Source: DASRDB01 sp035652815 (GTDB lineage Bacteria; Chloroflexota; Ktedonobacteria; Ktedonobacterales; Ktedonobacteraceae). From it: 64,000 bases of DNA. Positions within the stretch are counted from its first letter, which is position 1; every line of letters starts with the position of its first letter. Of the stretch, positions 42,309-50,939 are shown one piece after another. The notes beneath the pieces were generated by a model that did no database searches, was not told the origin of the DNA, and saw only the letters and a program-made list of their open reading frames with translations. The position numbers and the translations under genes are program-made. The stretch lies in contig DASRDB010000011.1 of assembly GCA_035652815.1 (NCBI GenBank), forward strand, positions 186,001-250,000, read 5' to 3'.

Positions 42309-42700
42309 GATTTGTCTCTCTCCTGACAGGACGCGCAGCGTCCATAAATTCGAACTTCGTGCGATGACAACTTCAAGCCGGTTGTGCGCGCTGCCTCTAG
42401 CAACGACTCCTCAGATAGGGCAATGTCGAGCGGCACGTCCAACAATGCTCCGCAGGCAGTGCAGATGGCGTGGTCATGCCGGTTGGTATTCGCGTCATAG
42501 CGCACTCCCTCGAAGCCTTCCAGTTCGCGTATCAGGCCAGACTCGGCCAACGAATGCAGGATTCGGTAGACGGTAGCGAGACCAATTCTGGGCTTACTCT
42601 GGCGTACCGCTTCGTAGACATCCATCGCGGTAGGATGGCTATACGTGCCGCGCAAGTATTCGAGTACGGCACGCGCATTGGTGTTCAGTATTTGTTCCAT
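42305..42700 (-). CDS. Fur-family metalloregulator
   Basis: 131 aa. The winged helix (about 1-75) has AVRQSKPRIGLATVYRILHSL, the DNA-recognition segment of Fur/PerR proteins. The dimerisation part has HDHAICTACGALLDV and terminal CASCQ, giving the two CxxC structural zinc pairs. Fur, PerR and Zur cannot be told apart by eye, but the iron-exporter partner and the Fur-like box favour iron or peroxide sensing. Coupled by ATGA to the downstream transporter gene. Confidence 0.93.
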   Translation of the reverse strand: MEQILNTNARAVLEYLRGTYSHPTAMDVYEAVRQSKPRIGLATVYRILHSLAESGLIRELEGFEGVRYDANTNRHDHAICTACGALLDVPLDIALSEESLLEAARTTGLKLSSHEVRIYGRCASCQERDKS

Positions 42701-42716
42701 GATATTAGGGTGTACT

Positions 42717-42735
42717 AATAATGATAATCATTCTC
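42717..42735. promoter_or_regulatory. Fur box
   Basis: AATAATGATAATCATTCTC matches the classical GATAATGATAATCATTATC at 17 of 19 positions. It lies 17 bp upstream of the Fur-family start codon, where it would cover the promoter and impose autoregulation of the regulator/exporter operon. Confidence 0.88.
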
Positions 42736-42833
42736 ATTTTGCTATGGATAGTGTATGACATGGGGATGGAGGATGTCAAGGAATAACAGACTTCTAGATG
42801 TCTGTCAATTTTTGGGGTTTGGTGGGGGGAACA

Positions 42834-42903
42834 GAAGACACCCGCGAGGGAATGTCTCTATCCTGCAAATACGCTGTAGAGACATTCCCTCGCGGGTACT
42901 TCC
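42834..42903. repeat. Palindromic repeat, family E (GAAGACACCCGCGAGGG)
   Basis: GAAGACACCCGCGAGGGAAT and its near-complement around a short centre containing GTAGAGACATT. A second copy is at 62517-62587. It lies just downstream of the secreted-protein stop (minus strand). Confidence 0.88.
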
Positions 42904-42920
42904 AGGTCTTTCGGCTTAAG

Positions 42921-43889
42921 TTACGGATAGGAAAGGACGCAGCCGCCAGCCCCGCTGTTGAAGGCATTGCTCCAGAGCGACTGGACAGGGAAAGTTGCGC
43001 CGTTGAGTGAGACATCGGCTGCCGCACCCTGGCCCGAACTGATCCAGGCACACTTGTCACCGTTCTCGTTGCCACTGCCATCAAGCCAGCCAGTGCTGGG
43101 GAAGATATCGGTTTCGGTCTCGGCGAACTCATGGCCTCCGACAATAGTGATGCCATCGGTCAGACCAGCAGAACCCGAGTTTACGAAATTGGCTCCGCAA
43201 CTGGCTCCAGCATCGGTGATGTAGGGCATATTGGTATAGGCAATGTTGCCGTAGCTCGAACTCGTCGAGCTGTGCCAGGCGCAGTATTGAGTCCCGAATC
43301 CGCTCGCGTTGTTGCCGGTCGCCGTATTGATGACATACTGGACGGTGGTATTGGAAGCAGCGGTCGTATTGCCGAAGTGTGCGGCAGCCCTGATCGCTTC
43401 GTTAGCGAGCTGTGACTGGGTGGGTTTGGAGGGGGCCGCAGAGGCATTATCATACCAGACCCCGGCTAGCACGCCTGGGGGATTGGAGGCAGGAGTGCCT
43501 GCGCCATTGCAATAGACGGTGCCACTGGCGACGCCTTCACAATACTGGGTCACGGAATTGTTCCAACTGGAACCGCCAACATGGTTGAAGAAATTTTGCT
43601 GAATGGCCGCCTCGCCGGAGGGGTCGTTGTTGTTCCACTGGGAACCCCAGTAGACTAAATAGACTTTGTCTCCTCCTGTTTCGACGCCGACCCCATTCGT
43701 GCCGCCATGGTAGCTCAGATTCGAGCCGCCGCCACAATTATGGTGACAGGCTTTTTTGATTTTCATCATATGGATGGGGCGGAGAACGGCTGTGTTGGCG
43801 CTAGCAGTGCCAACGAAACTGGACAGGGTAAGTGCTACGGAGATGGCTACAACTAACATGAAGACAGTAATCGAAAGGGATCGTCTCAT
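42921..43889 (-). CDS. Secreted protein with an HExxE-type motif, possibly EXORDIUM/PHI-1-like
   Basis: 322 aa from ATG 43889 (AAGGAG upstream). A signal peptide (SLSITVFMLVVAISVALTLS, cleavage near ASA-N) is followed by a mature domain starting LSYHGG, then GDKVYLVYWGSQW, and a conserved-looking IVGGHEFAETETDIFP. Six or more cysteines suggest disulfides, fitting an exported protein. The YHGG...YWG start and HEFAE segment recall the plant EXORDIUM/PHI-1 family and related bacterial proteins, but this is a tentative resemblance. Alternatively it could be a metal-dependent hydrolase, though HExxH is not present. Confidence 0.75.
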   Translation of the reverse strand: MRRSLSITVFMLVVAISVALTLSSFVGTASANTAVLRPIHMMKIKKACHHNCGGGSNLSYHGGTNGVGVETGGDKVYLVYWGSQWNNNDPSGEAAIQQNFFNHVGGSSWNNSVTQYCEGVASGTVYCNGAGTPASNPPGVLAGVWYDNASAAPSKPTQSQLANEAIRAAAHFGNTTAASNTTVQYVINTATGNNASGFGTQYCAWHSSTSSSYGNIAYTNMPYITDAGASCGANFVNSGSAGLTDGITIVGGHEFAETETDIFPSTGWLDGSGNENGDKCAWISSGQGAAADVSLNGATFPVQSLWSNAFNSGAGGCVLSYP

Positions 43890-44008
43890 TCCGGCATTTC
43901 TCCTTCGTGCGTGTGTTTGCCGATTTCGCGGAACCCCAGTGTCCCGATGTAATAATTTTACACTGATTTTTTTCAGTTTTGAAGTGAACAATAAAATAAA
44001 AAAGGGTA

Positions 44009-44470
44009 TCACATCACCCATGCATTGATGTCCGTTGCATGAGCAATAAAAAAGGCCAGCAGTGATAGAATGCTGGCCTCGAATACGGTGGCCCAGGTAG
44101 GGTAAGCATAATAGTGAAGTTGACCGGTCATGTAGATGGTGTTGTAGCGCTGAGCGGCGGGAAATAGCGCCAGCCAGGCAATAAGAAAGGTGGCAGAGGC
44201 TGAGAAAAGACCAGCCACGAGCCTCTTCTTGATAAGCAGCGAGATAGCGAGTACAGTGAAGGCGTTGATGGTAGCGCCTATTACGGCGGGAAGAAAGAGT
44301 ATACCTGCAAAGCCTACTAAGCCATAGTTCAGAGCCAGGATATAGTTGAAAGATTCAAGCAGCCTGAAGGTCTGGATAATGACAGCAGTGATGTTCAGGG
44401 CAAGCCAGCATAGAAACATGCCCATGATAACAGCATAGCTGTAAAGCATAGTTCGACAAGAGGGCCGCAT
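44009..44470 (-). CDS. Hypothetical four-helix membrane protein
   Basis: 153 aa, not recognised. Four hydrophobic segments are visible (SYAVIMGMFLCWLALNITAV, LVGFAGILFLPAVIGA, LFSASATFLIAWLALFP, TVFEASILSLLAFFIA). AAAGG precedes ATG 44470. No charged or catalytic motif is conserved enough to name. It lies upstream of the secreted-protein gene on the same strand, 119 bp away. Confidence 0.72.
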   Translation of the reverse strand: MRPSCRTMLYSYAVIMGMFLCWLALNITAVIIQTFRLLESFNYILALNYGLVGFAGILFLPAVIGATINAFTVLAISLLIKKRLVAGLFSASATFLIAWLALFPAAQRYNTIYMTGQLHYYAYPTWATVFEASILSLLAFFIAHATDINAWVM

Positions 44471-44639
44471 GAAAAACCGCCTTTCTGGAAAAAAAGCTGA
44501 ACTACCAGACGATCTTTCGGAAAATATTGCCCTCAGTTGTCTTGACGGATATTTATGCTCCTTCTATAAATGTTGATTACCTGCTGCCTGGATGCTTGCG
44601 GAATATGATGATAAATGTTCAAAAATTGACCCGGCCATC

Positions 44640-44832
44640 TGTAGGGACGCGCTGATGCACTTTGACAATTAAAGGGGGGGATATGCGCGCCCCCTGTCAT
44701 CCTGAGCGAAGCGAAGGATCTCTGGGCGCGGCGCACGCTCCTGCCCGGCGACGGAGATCCTTCGCTTCGCTCAGGATGACAGACCTGGATATTCCCTGTT
44801 TTTTTGTCAAAATCCATCAGCGCGTCCCTACA
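44640..44832. repeat. Family A repeat nested inside a family C repeat
   Basis: Outer arms TGTAGGGACGCGCTGATG (44640-44657) and its exact complement (44815-44832) belong to family C. Between them sits a complete family A element at 44695-44781, flanked by TTGACAA/TTGTCAA. The right end TGTAG supplies the stop codon of the minus-strand gene at 44828. The rest of 44471-44827 shows no gene. Confidence 0.88.
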
Positions 44833-45487
44833 TACCGGCAATGTAGTACTGAACTTTGGGTAGCTGAGCGACCTGCCGATACGCCAGTGAAACGAGCGCG
44901 GCTATGCGCGTTCGCTCGCGTTCGTCTGTAGGACGGCTGTATTGTGGATCGGCAAGATGTACACCTGCTTCCTGAAATGCCTGTTTCAAGTCAGGATGCA
45001 TTTTGTTCGCAGTCTCCATACTTGCCATCTCAATCAGAAAGGCATGCCGTCGTTTGTCTGGAAATTGCTCCAGGTCCTCAGCAAGGCTTGTCCATAGTCC
45101 GATGTAAAACAGGCGGTCGTCCACCAGGCCGATGTAGTCTATGCTGCTTTCCTCTAAATCGGCCTCGTATGAGGTATCGCTTAGTTGGGAGAACAACACA
45201 ATCCTTTTATCTTTGCGGATCTCATCGATGAAACAATGAAACGTGCAGGTTTTGCTTAAACTATCAAGAGAGCGAACATTGGACAAATTCTTCCGTTTGG
45301 CCCGGTCCAGACGATTGAGAGTATGCAATATCCCATCGCTGGCAATATCCTGGGCCTTGTCTTCTTCCTGTCCGCGCCACAAGCCACTATTATAGACCAG
45401 TTTACGGGCAAAACGGTTGAGTTTCTGAAGTTGAGCGAGCCAGTCAAAGTTGTCCTGGCTTAAAGGGGTACCATTTGGGGATACCAT
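44828..45487 (-). CDS. Sigma-70-region-2-like protein, C-terminus possibly truncated
   Basis: 219 aa. Residues ~20-100 resemble sigma region 2: DKAQDIASDGILHTLNRLDR followed by the DNA-melting-like segment TFHCFIDEIRKDKRI. A clear region 4 helix-turn-helix is not seen; the C-terminus (RTRIAALVSLAYRQVAQLPK) is helical and may be a degenerate region 4. The stop TAG lies in the end of a family C repeat, so a longer ancestral protein may have been cut by insertion. A long AT-rich region precedes it. Sigma activity is an inference. Confidence 0.65.
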   Translation of the reverse strand: MVSPNGTPLSQDNFDWLAQLQKLNRFARKLVYNSGLWRGQEEDKAQDIASDGILHTLNRLDRAKRKNLSNVRSLDSLSKTCTFHCFIDEIRKDKRIVLFSQLSDTSYEADLEESSIDYIGLVDDRLFYIGLWTSLAEDLEQFPDKRRHAFLIEMASMETANKMHPDLKQAFQEAGVHLADPQYSRPTDERERTRIAALVSLAYRQVAQLPKVQYYIAGM

Positions 45488-46113
45488 GTGTAGCTCCTTT
45501 TCTGCTATCCGTTTAAGAAGTGAAAGAAGTACGTAGCTTTTCTACGAGAGACAACTTCCAGGACTCTGTTAACGACTGTTTCAGCTATGTTTTCAGGAGC
45601 TACTTTTGCAAAGGTACGAGAAAACTGGTGTCAACAAGAACGATAACAGCATTAACTTCTATATGCTGAGTATAAATCATAGAAAAACCAAAAGTCAAGA
45701 TAAACAGCTAAGAAAAACTTCATGAAAATTTTTGATAAATTTATGTTCTGAAGTTTTTCACTGGAAAATAGATAGGTAAAGAGAAATTCACAAAAATAAG
45801 GCTATTTGAACGATGCGTTTTACATTACTGAACATTTTTCTTATATTAAGTAATAACGTTGTTTTGCCAGCCAGATAAAAATAGAGAAGCGCTCAAAGGA
45901 AGGAAAGATATTCCAAATTGTATCAGTGTATTTCTATATGCAGGTTGACAATTTTCGTAGATCACTTTAAAATACATCTCTGTAAGTCATCATAAAATGA
46001 AGTTTTTCTCAGAGAGCATACTTTGTTCATACATTTACTCTGAAAAATGTTGTACAGGTGATGGATATTCTTGAATAAATATAGTGAGAGCCTTTAGCAA
46101 GAAGGAGCAAAAG
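45488..46113. other. Long AT-rich intergenic region with repeated TGAAGTTTTTC motif
   Basis: About 625 bp, much richer in A+T than its surroundings, between the divergent sigma-like and MerR/GAF/GGDEF-like genes. GAAAAACTTCA at 45712-45722 pairs perfectly with TGAAGTTTTTC at 45749-45759; the latter motif recurs at 45998-46008, close to the plus-strand gene. These are candidate operator sites. No gene or RNA family is recognised. Confidence 0.6.
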
Positions 46114-48225
46114 GTGAACAGGCGGCAGGGTTCCGAAGAAAAAGATATCCAGCGCATACGAGAATATCTTGCCAACCCTGAAGTGCAGGAACGCATTTTG
46201 GCGAGCATGCAAGATGTGTGGGACAAAGCCGCTGTCACCACGAGAGTGGCGGCAACTATTTTTGATCTGGGTGAGCAACGGCTGCGCGATTGGGAGAACC
46301 GGGGATTTTTGCAGGGTAGACGAACCGCGAATGTTGCCTCGCAAAAAGGAATAACTGGCAGGTCGCATCGTCAATTTACATTTAATGAGTTAACGAAATT
46401 AGCAATTCTCAAAGAGCTGGTCGATGTAGGCGATTTTAATTTTGGAAGCATACCCCACAATGTTGAAGAAATCTGGAATGAGGTCACTGCCACTCAGGAA
46501 AAGCAACCCGCGCCTGCCAACATTCCTGCTGATGCCTTTGCTCCTATTAACCAGCGCATTGACACTGCGCGCACGAAATTGCTCTGGCGTTTTTTTGCGA
46601 CGCAGGCATTGCGCTTTGCGCTCTTGCTCTTAGCTGAAGATATGCCGGGAGAGGCGGTAGGACTGGTGTTTCCGTTAGGGAAAGAGTTCAGAAAAATCGT
46701 TATTCAAAAAGTGGATGATCTGCCCTTGCTCGGTGAATCGCTGGTAGGCTGGCTGACCCGCAGTCGCTCGATGCATGCGCTGCTAACCCCCAGACCTTCC
46801 TTTGAAGTACCGTTGGATTTTCGCCTTTTGCCTCTCGTCGCTATGCGCAATGACGAGCCAACAGAGGAATTGCCTGAAGAGAATATGTATGTAATCATTC
46901 CTCGCAGGTCTAAAAAGCTTACACTGTCTGCTGAAACAATCCAGACGATTCGCGCGCTTTTGCGACCATTGTGTAGCCATGCAGAGGAGATACGGAACTG
47001 CTTTGGGCCGAATATGTATGATGTGCTTGATCCGGCTCCTGACATTACGCAGAGCGAAATCTACCCTGATCTCATTCTTAATGGGCTGGCTGATATTATT
47101 GTTGAGCTAGGTGGAAAAGTGGGAGAGGAGAATCGCTGGCGTTTCTGTTGTATCTTACTACCGAAGGATAGTTCGCTGCCCCTTTACCAGCGTAGTCTGA
47201 CGGTGCAGGCGCAAAGCAGGTTCTCGCCGCATAAAATAGGCTTTGCCAGTGTTTCTCCAGGAGTGGATGATAACAGTCTGAGCTTGCGCGCTTATCAAAG
47301 CGGGCAGATCAGCTATCGCGATGAAGTTCCACCTGATAGCTCAGCAGTTGCTTTTCGTGATATTGAGCATCCGATAAACTCGGCTATTGCGGTTCCGGTT
47401 GGAAGTGAGAGTGGAATACCGACCGCTGTACTATATGTCACCTCACAATATGAAGCCCAGTTTTCTTCACCTCTAGATCGGCGCTTACTACGCCTGATTA
47501 GTCGCATGGTCGATGAACTGATAAAGATATATGAGGTGCGCCGAAGCGAAGCTCAGAATCTTATCAATCTAATGCGCTTTCCTGATGTTGCTGATGCATT
47601 TCTTGGCAAATTCCCCTCCGAAGGTGACTTCGTCCGCGATCTCGATGCTATTCTGACAGCATATAAGGCCTCGCGGGAGGAACACTCTATTGGTTTGATT
47701 GGCATTGATGTGGATCATGTGGGAAAACTCGCGCTCAAATATGGTGATCTGGCAGTAAGAAATCTCTGTGAAGCCATCGGCCAGCGAATTCAAGGTGAAT
47801 TAGCATCGACTTTCAGGAAATATCCTGATTGTAAGCTCTATCACATGTATGCCGATCGTTTTTACCTCATTATCCAGAAAATTTCTTATGATGAGGTTAT
47901 TCAAAAAGCCAGGCTGCTCAAAAAAAGCCTTGATGAGACCTATAGACTCAGCATTTTTTCTCCTACAGATGGTCAACCACCGGTTGCCGACACGCTACAA
48001 AAGTTGGAGATTACTGTTCGGTTAGCTATTAGCTACTACGAAAATAAAAAAACGTTTGATGAACTATTCGAGCTTTACCTGAATGACACAGCCGTCTACA
48101 ATGTGCGCGAAATGATCGAGAAATCGCTTGACACAGAACTGAAAAAAGGCATGGCGGAGGGAGGTGACAACATCAGGGCTTATATTCCAGACACTCGTAT
48201 TTATCAGAAGATAAGTAACGAGTAA
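46114..48225 (+). CDS. MerR-like HTH / GAF / degenerate GGDEF regulator
   Basis: 703 aa from GTG 46114, preceded by AGAAGGAG; an upstream GTG at 46084 has no ribosome site. Residues ~40-105 look like a MerR helix-turn-helix (ATIFDLGEQRLRDWENRGFL, then RQFTFNELTKLAILKELVDVG). The middle (~350-500) is GAF-like (INSAIAVPVGSESGIPTAVLYV). Residues ~530-670 follow the GGDEF fold (GLIGIDVDHVGKLALKYGD), but the signature site is YADRF, so diguanylate cyclase activity is unlikely and nucleotide sensing more plausible. This fusion of DNA-binding and GGDEF-like modules is unusual. Confidence 0.75.
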   Translation: MNRRQGSEEKDIQRIREYLANPEVQERILASMQDVWDKAAVTTRVAATIFDLGEQRLRDWENRGFLQGRRTANVASQKGITGRSHRQFTFNELTKLAILKELVDVGDFNFGSIPHNVEEIWNEVTATQEKQPAPANIPADAFAPINQRIDTARTKLLWRFFATQALRFALLLLAEDMPGEAVGLVFPLGKEFRKIVIQKVDDLPLLGESLVGWLTRSRSMHALLTPRPSFEVPLDFRLLPLVAMRNDEPTEELPEENMYVIIPRRSKKLTLSAETIQTIRALLRPLCSHAEEIRNCFGPNMYDVLDPAPDITQSEIYPDLILNGLADIIVELGGKVGEENRWRFCCILLPKDSSLPLYQRSLTVQAQSRFSPHKIGFASVSPGVDDNSLSLRAYQSGQISYRDEVPPDSSAVAFRDIEHPINSAIAVPVGSESGIPTAVLYVTSQYEAQFSSPLDRRLLRLISRMVDELIKIYEVRRSEAQNLINLMRFPDVADAFLGKFPSEGDFVRDLDAILTAYKASREEHSIGLIGIDVDHVGKLALKYGDLAVRNLCEAIGQRIQGELASTFRKYPDCKLYHMYADRFYLIIQKISYDEVIQKARLLKKSLDETYRLSIFSPTDGQPPVADTLQKLEITVRLAISYYENKKTFDELFELYLNDTAVYNVREMIEKSLDTELKKGMAEGGDNIRAYIPDTRIYQKISNE

Positions 48226-48297
48226 AAAGGCGTTCATTTTGAACGTGCAACTAAAAGGCAACTTTCTTTCAGGCGCTTCGTCTAGCGTTGGTGTTCA

Positions 48298-48325
48298 GGC
48301 TCCATTTCAAACAGGAATTGGAGCC
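48298..48325 (+). terminator. Weak hairpin after the GGDEF-like gene
   Basis: GGCTCCA and TGGAGCC pair around a 14-nt loop; T-rich sequence follows a few bases later. Possible terminator of the preceding gene. Confidence 0.4.
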
Positions 48326-48422
48326 GGATTATTTTTATAGATTAAACCTCTTCCTTGCTTAAGCATATTAAAACGAACGTTAGTTAAGTAGCAAGGGCGG
48401 AGGAAGAAAAGAGGATCAGGGT

Positions 48423-49046
48423 ATGTTGGTCAAGAGGGTTTTCTTTTTTGGTAGGACCGGAAGCGGCAAATCAACGTCTGTACGCTTTCTTAAGGAGATA
48501 GCAGAGCAAGCAGGATGGGCTGTTGAATCGTTCAATGATTACCCCATTCTGCGGCGTAAGTTCCTGAATGATAAGGAACACAAGCAGTTTCGTCCTACCG
48601 ATCATGGCGGCTTTGAGGTGCTGGATTTTTCGGTGTATGAAGAGTCCTTACGCGAATTAAACGACGAGCTTTTGCAGTTCCATCCTACAGAGGACAAAAC
48701 CCTCATTACTGTGGAGTTCAGCAGCAATAATTACCGGGATACGTTGGAATTATTTGATTCCCAGCTTTTACAGGAAGCCCACCTTATTTTTTTGGCCGCC
48801 GATCTGTGTACTTGTCTGAACAGAGTCTGGCAACGCGCTAAGAGTCCAGAGACCGCCGATGACTACTATGTGGACGATATAGTGCTGCTCTCGCACTATC
48901 CGAGTCCCTATATACCATCATCAATCGATGGAAATAGGGTCACACTCCTTCATAATATGGAGTCGAAAGAGGAGCTTTGGGAACGGATTAAAACGCTGGC
49001 CGAGGAATTGCTGGTTGAAAACGTTCTTGAACCTGTTGGCGTGTGA
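48423..49046 (+). CDS. P-loop NTPase, kinase-like, unassigned
   Basis: 207 aa. Walker A GRTGSGKST is at residues 10-18 directly after the first strand (RVFFFG). A second acidic strand, TLITVEFSSNNY near residue 100, and HLIFLAADLCTCLNRVW near 120-140 resemble the core of nucleoside/nucleotide kinase-like P-loop proteins. No specific family is recognised. It lies 200 bp downstream of the MerR/GAF/GGDEF-like gene on the same strand and may belong to the same signalling unit. Confidence 0.75.
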   Translation: MLVKRVFFFGRTGSGKSTSVRFLKEIAEQAGWAVESFNDYPILRRKFLNDKEHKQFRPTDHGGFEVLDFSVYEESLRELNDELLQFHPTEDKTLITVEFSSNNYRDTLELFDSQLLQEAHLIFLAADLCTCLNRVWQRAKSPETADDYYVDDIVLLSHYPSPYIPSSIDGNRVTLLHNMESKEELWERIKTLAEELLVENVLEPVGV

Positions 49047-49112
49047 AACTCCCCTCGCTCCTGACGTAATTCTTTAATGAGCTCTGACAAATACAGAGTG
49101 GATACCCAGACA

Positions 49113-49198
49113 TGTCATCCTGAGCGCAGCGAAGGATCTCCGTTGCCCGACGAGGCGTGAGGCGCGCCCGCAGATCCTTCGCTGCGCTCAGGATGACA
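49113..49198. repeat. Palindromic repeat, family A
   Basis: TGTCATCCTGAGCGCAGCGA to its complement, 86 bp, between the P-loop gene and the sigma factor gene. Confidence 0.9.
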
Positions 49199-49295
49199 GG
49201 GGGCGAATAGGCTTCCGTATGTTGTAAAAGTTCATAAAAGCCTGCAATACTTTCCCCTTCAGTGCGTCAGATAGAGCGAGCGAGAGAATACGTCA

Positions 49296-49943
49296 GTGCA
49301 GGGCGAAGATTCCATGGATATTGGGAGCGATGTGGGAGTTCCCATCGCGGGGAGCCAGCTTTCGATCTGGCCCCTACCGGCGCGGCAAGAGAAGAAGACG
49401 AAGGCACAGGCGCAGACCATCAAGATCGGCAATGTGACGATTGCTTTTGATGAGCTGTATTCGCAGTATTATGCGCGTGTGCTGGCTTACCTGCGCTTTC
49501 GTGTCGGCTCAAATGAGGTGGCGGAGGAACTGGTTTCGCAGGTGTTCGAGCGCGCCATTACGCATATTGGCGACCTGCAATCGGCGGCGGCTCTCGGAGC
49601 CTGGCTCTTCCGCATCGCTCGCAACTGCGCCACGGACTATTTCCGGCGGCAACGCCCCGCGACATCTCTGGAAACGCTCGCCGATAGTTGCCATCCCTGC
49701 GATGCTTCACCGGAAGAGGTGGTTGTGGCGCGAGAGGAACGAATGACGTTACTGGCTCATCTCAATCGTCTTTCGGAGCGCGAACGTGAAGTGATAGGGC
49801 TGAAGTTTGTGGCATGTCTCCAGAATCGTGAAATTGCGCGCGTGCTGAACATGCCGGAGGGAACGGTTGGTTCGCTGCTATACCGCGCCCTGGCCCGCCT
49901 GCGCAACGCTCTGCATGACGAAGGAGGACGGATAGATACATGA
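49296..49943 (+). CDS. ECF-type RNA polymerase sigma factor
   Basis: 215 aa from GTG 49296; ATG 49314 is an equally possible start. Region 2 is clear (FDELYSQYYARVLAYLRFRV, AWLFRIARNCATDYFRRQRP), and region 4 has LSEREREVIGLKFVACLQNR followed by MPEGTVGSLLYRALARLR. A ~45-residue N-terminal extension precedes region 2. The ATGA overlap with the next gene, a single-pass membrane protein, indicates a sigma/anti-sigma pair. Confidence 0.93.
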   Translation: MQGEDSMDIGSDVGVPIAGSQLSIWPLPARQEKKTKAQAQTIKIGNVTIAFDELYSQYYARVLAYLRFRVGSNEVAEELVSQVFERAITHIGDLQSAAALGAWLFRIARNCATDYFRRQRPATSLETLADSCHPCDASPEEVVVAREERMTLLAHLNRLSEREREVIGLKFVACLQNREIARVLNMPEGTVGSLLYRALARLRNALHDEGGRIDT

Positions 49944-50716
49944 ACGACGAGTTGCCGGAGAGCGAGCATAGCTGGCTGGATCGCCTGGATGCCATCGTCG
50001 AGGGACAGCAAGCGCCAGCGCCGGAGGATGACGAACTACTGCATCTCGCCGGTAAACTGGCCGCTACCTTCGCTCCTTTGCGCGAACTGGATGCTCCGGC
50101 ACGTACACGTAAGCAGCGCCTGGGCACAAAACTACGGGCGCAACTGGCAGCCTCGCAGGCATCGAGAGCCAGGCGCTGGCTTTTTCGGCCTCTGATGGTC
50201 GCTGCCGCCATCCTGCTCTTCCTGCTGCTCGGCCCAGGCCTCATTTTTGAAATCAGCCCGCTCGGCCAGAGCTTGAATCATAGCAACCGTACTGTTGTCG
50301 GCTGGCAGATGAATGACCTGCCTTCGGTTGACCAGTACAATATGGTTTCACCGCCAACGTTCCCTAAAAACCAGCCGCTCTTGTTGCCAACCGGCCTGGG
50401 ACCAAACGCCTATATTGTCGCCTTGAATGGCAATAGTTACGGCAGTAGCACGCCCATACTTTCCTATCTGGTCTACACCCAGCACGCCATTATCTACGAA
50501 TCGCCCTCAAATCCCATTCCCCCGCAAGCGTTCCAGGACTCCTCGTATCAAGTTGTCACCTTCAACGACCAGCAGGGCTTTATTTCGAGCACAGGCGATG
50601 GGCAGACACGCCTGGAATGGTATCAGGACGGCCTGCTCTGCGATATAGTGAGCAATATATTGACGGTGAATCAGATGGTTGAACTGGCGGGATCATTGAA
50701 ATTGACGAATCTTTGA
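49940..50716 (+). CDS. Membrane anti-sigma factor candidate
   Basis: 258 aa. A ~80-residue cytosolic N-terminus with helices (DDELLHLAGKLAATFAPL) precedes one membrane helix (LMVAAAILLFLLLGPGLIF, about 88-107). An external domain of ~150 residues follows, with the layout of DUF4367-like domains (ILSYLVYTQHAIIYE, TRLEWYQDGLLCDIVSN). The 4-bp overlap with the ECF sigma gene supports an anti-sigma role, which is inferred from context. A CxxC-type zinc anti-sigma motif is absent. Confidence 0.82.
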   Translation: MNDELPESEHSWLDRLDAIVEGQQAPAPEDDELLHLAGKLAATFAPLRELDAPARTRKQRLGTKLRAQLAASQASRARRWLFRPLMVAAAILLFLLLGPGLIFEISPLGQSLNHSNRTVVGWQMNDLPSVDQYNMVSPPTFPKNQPLLLPTGLGPNAYIVALNGNSYGSSTPILSYLVYTQHAIIYESPSNPIPPQAFQDSSYQVVTFNDQQGFISSTGDGQTRLEWYQDGLLCDIVSNILTVNQMVELAGSLKLTNL

Positions 50717-50724
50717 TTCTTGAT

Positions 50725-50803
50725 TGGTTCCAGGGCGACCGCCAGGGTCGCCCCTACCAGAACCATTCATGTAGGGGCGACCCTGGCGGTCGCCCTGGAA
50801 CCA
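50725..50803. repeat. Palindromic repeat, family B
   Basis: 33-bp arms TGGTTCCAGGGCGACCGCCA and onward, with the perfect complement, around 13 nt. It lies between the anti-sigma gene and the CHAT-associated small gene. Confidence 0.9.
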
Positions 50804-50939
50804 GCACCCACCAATTGGTGGAACCTTCTTGATTTACATGTCTTGCATTTTATTAGAAATATGATAAGCTTTATGCAGTAATCCCATCTACAGTCGAAAC
50901 ATGCAGTTGAAAAAGTAAAAAACGAATAGGACGAAGACT

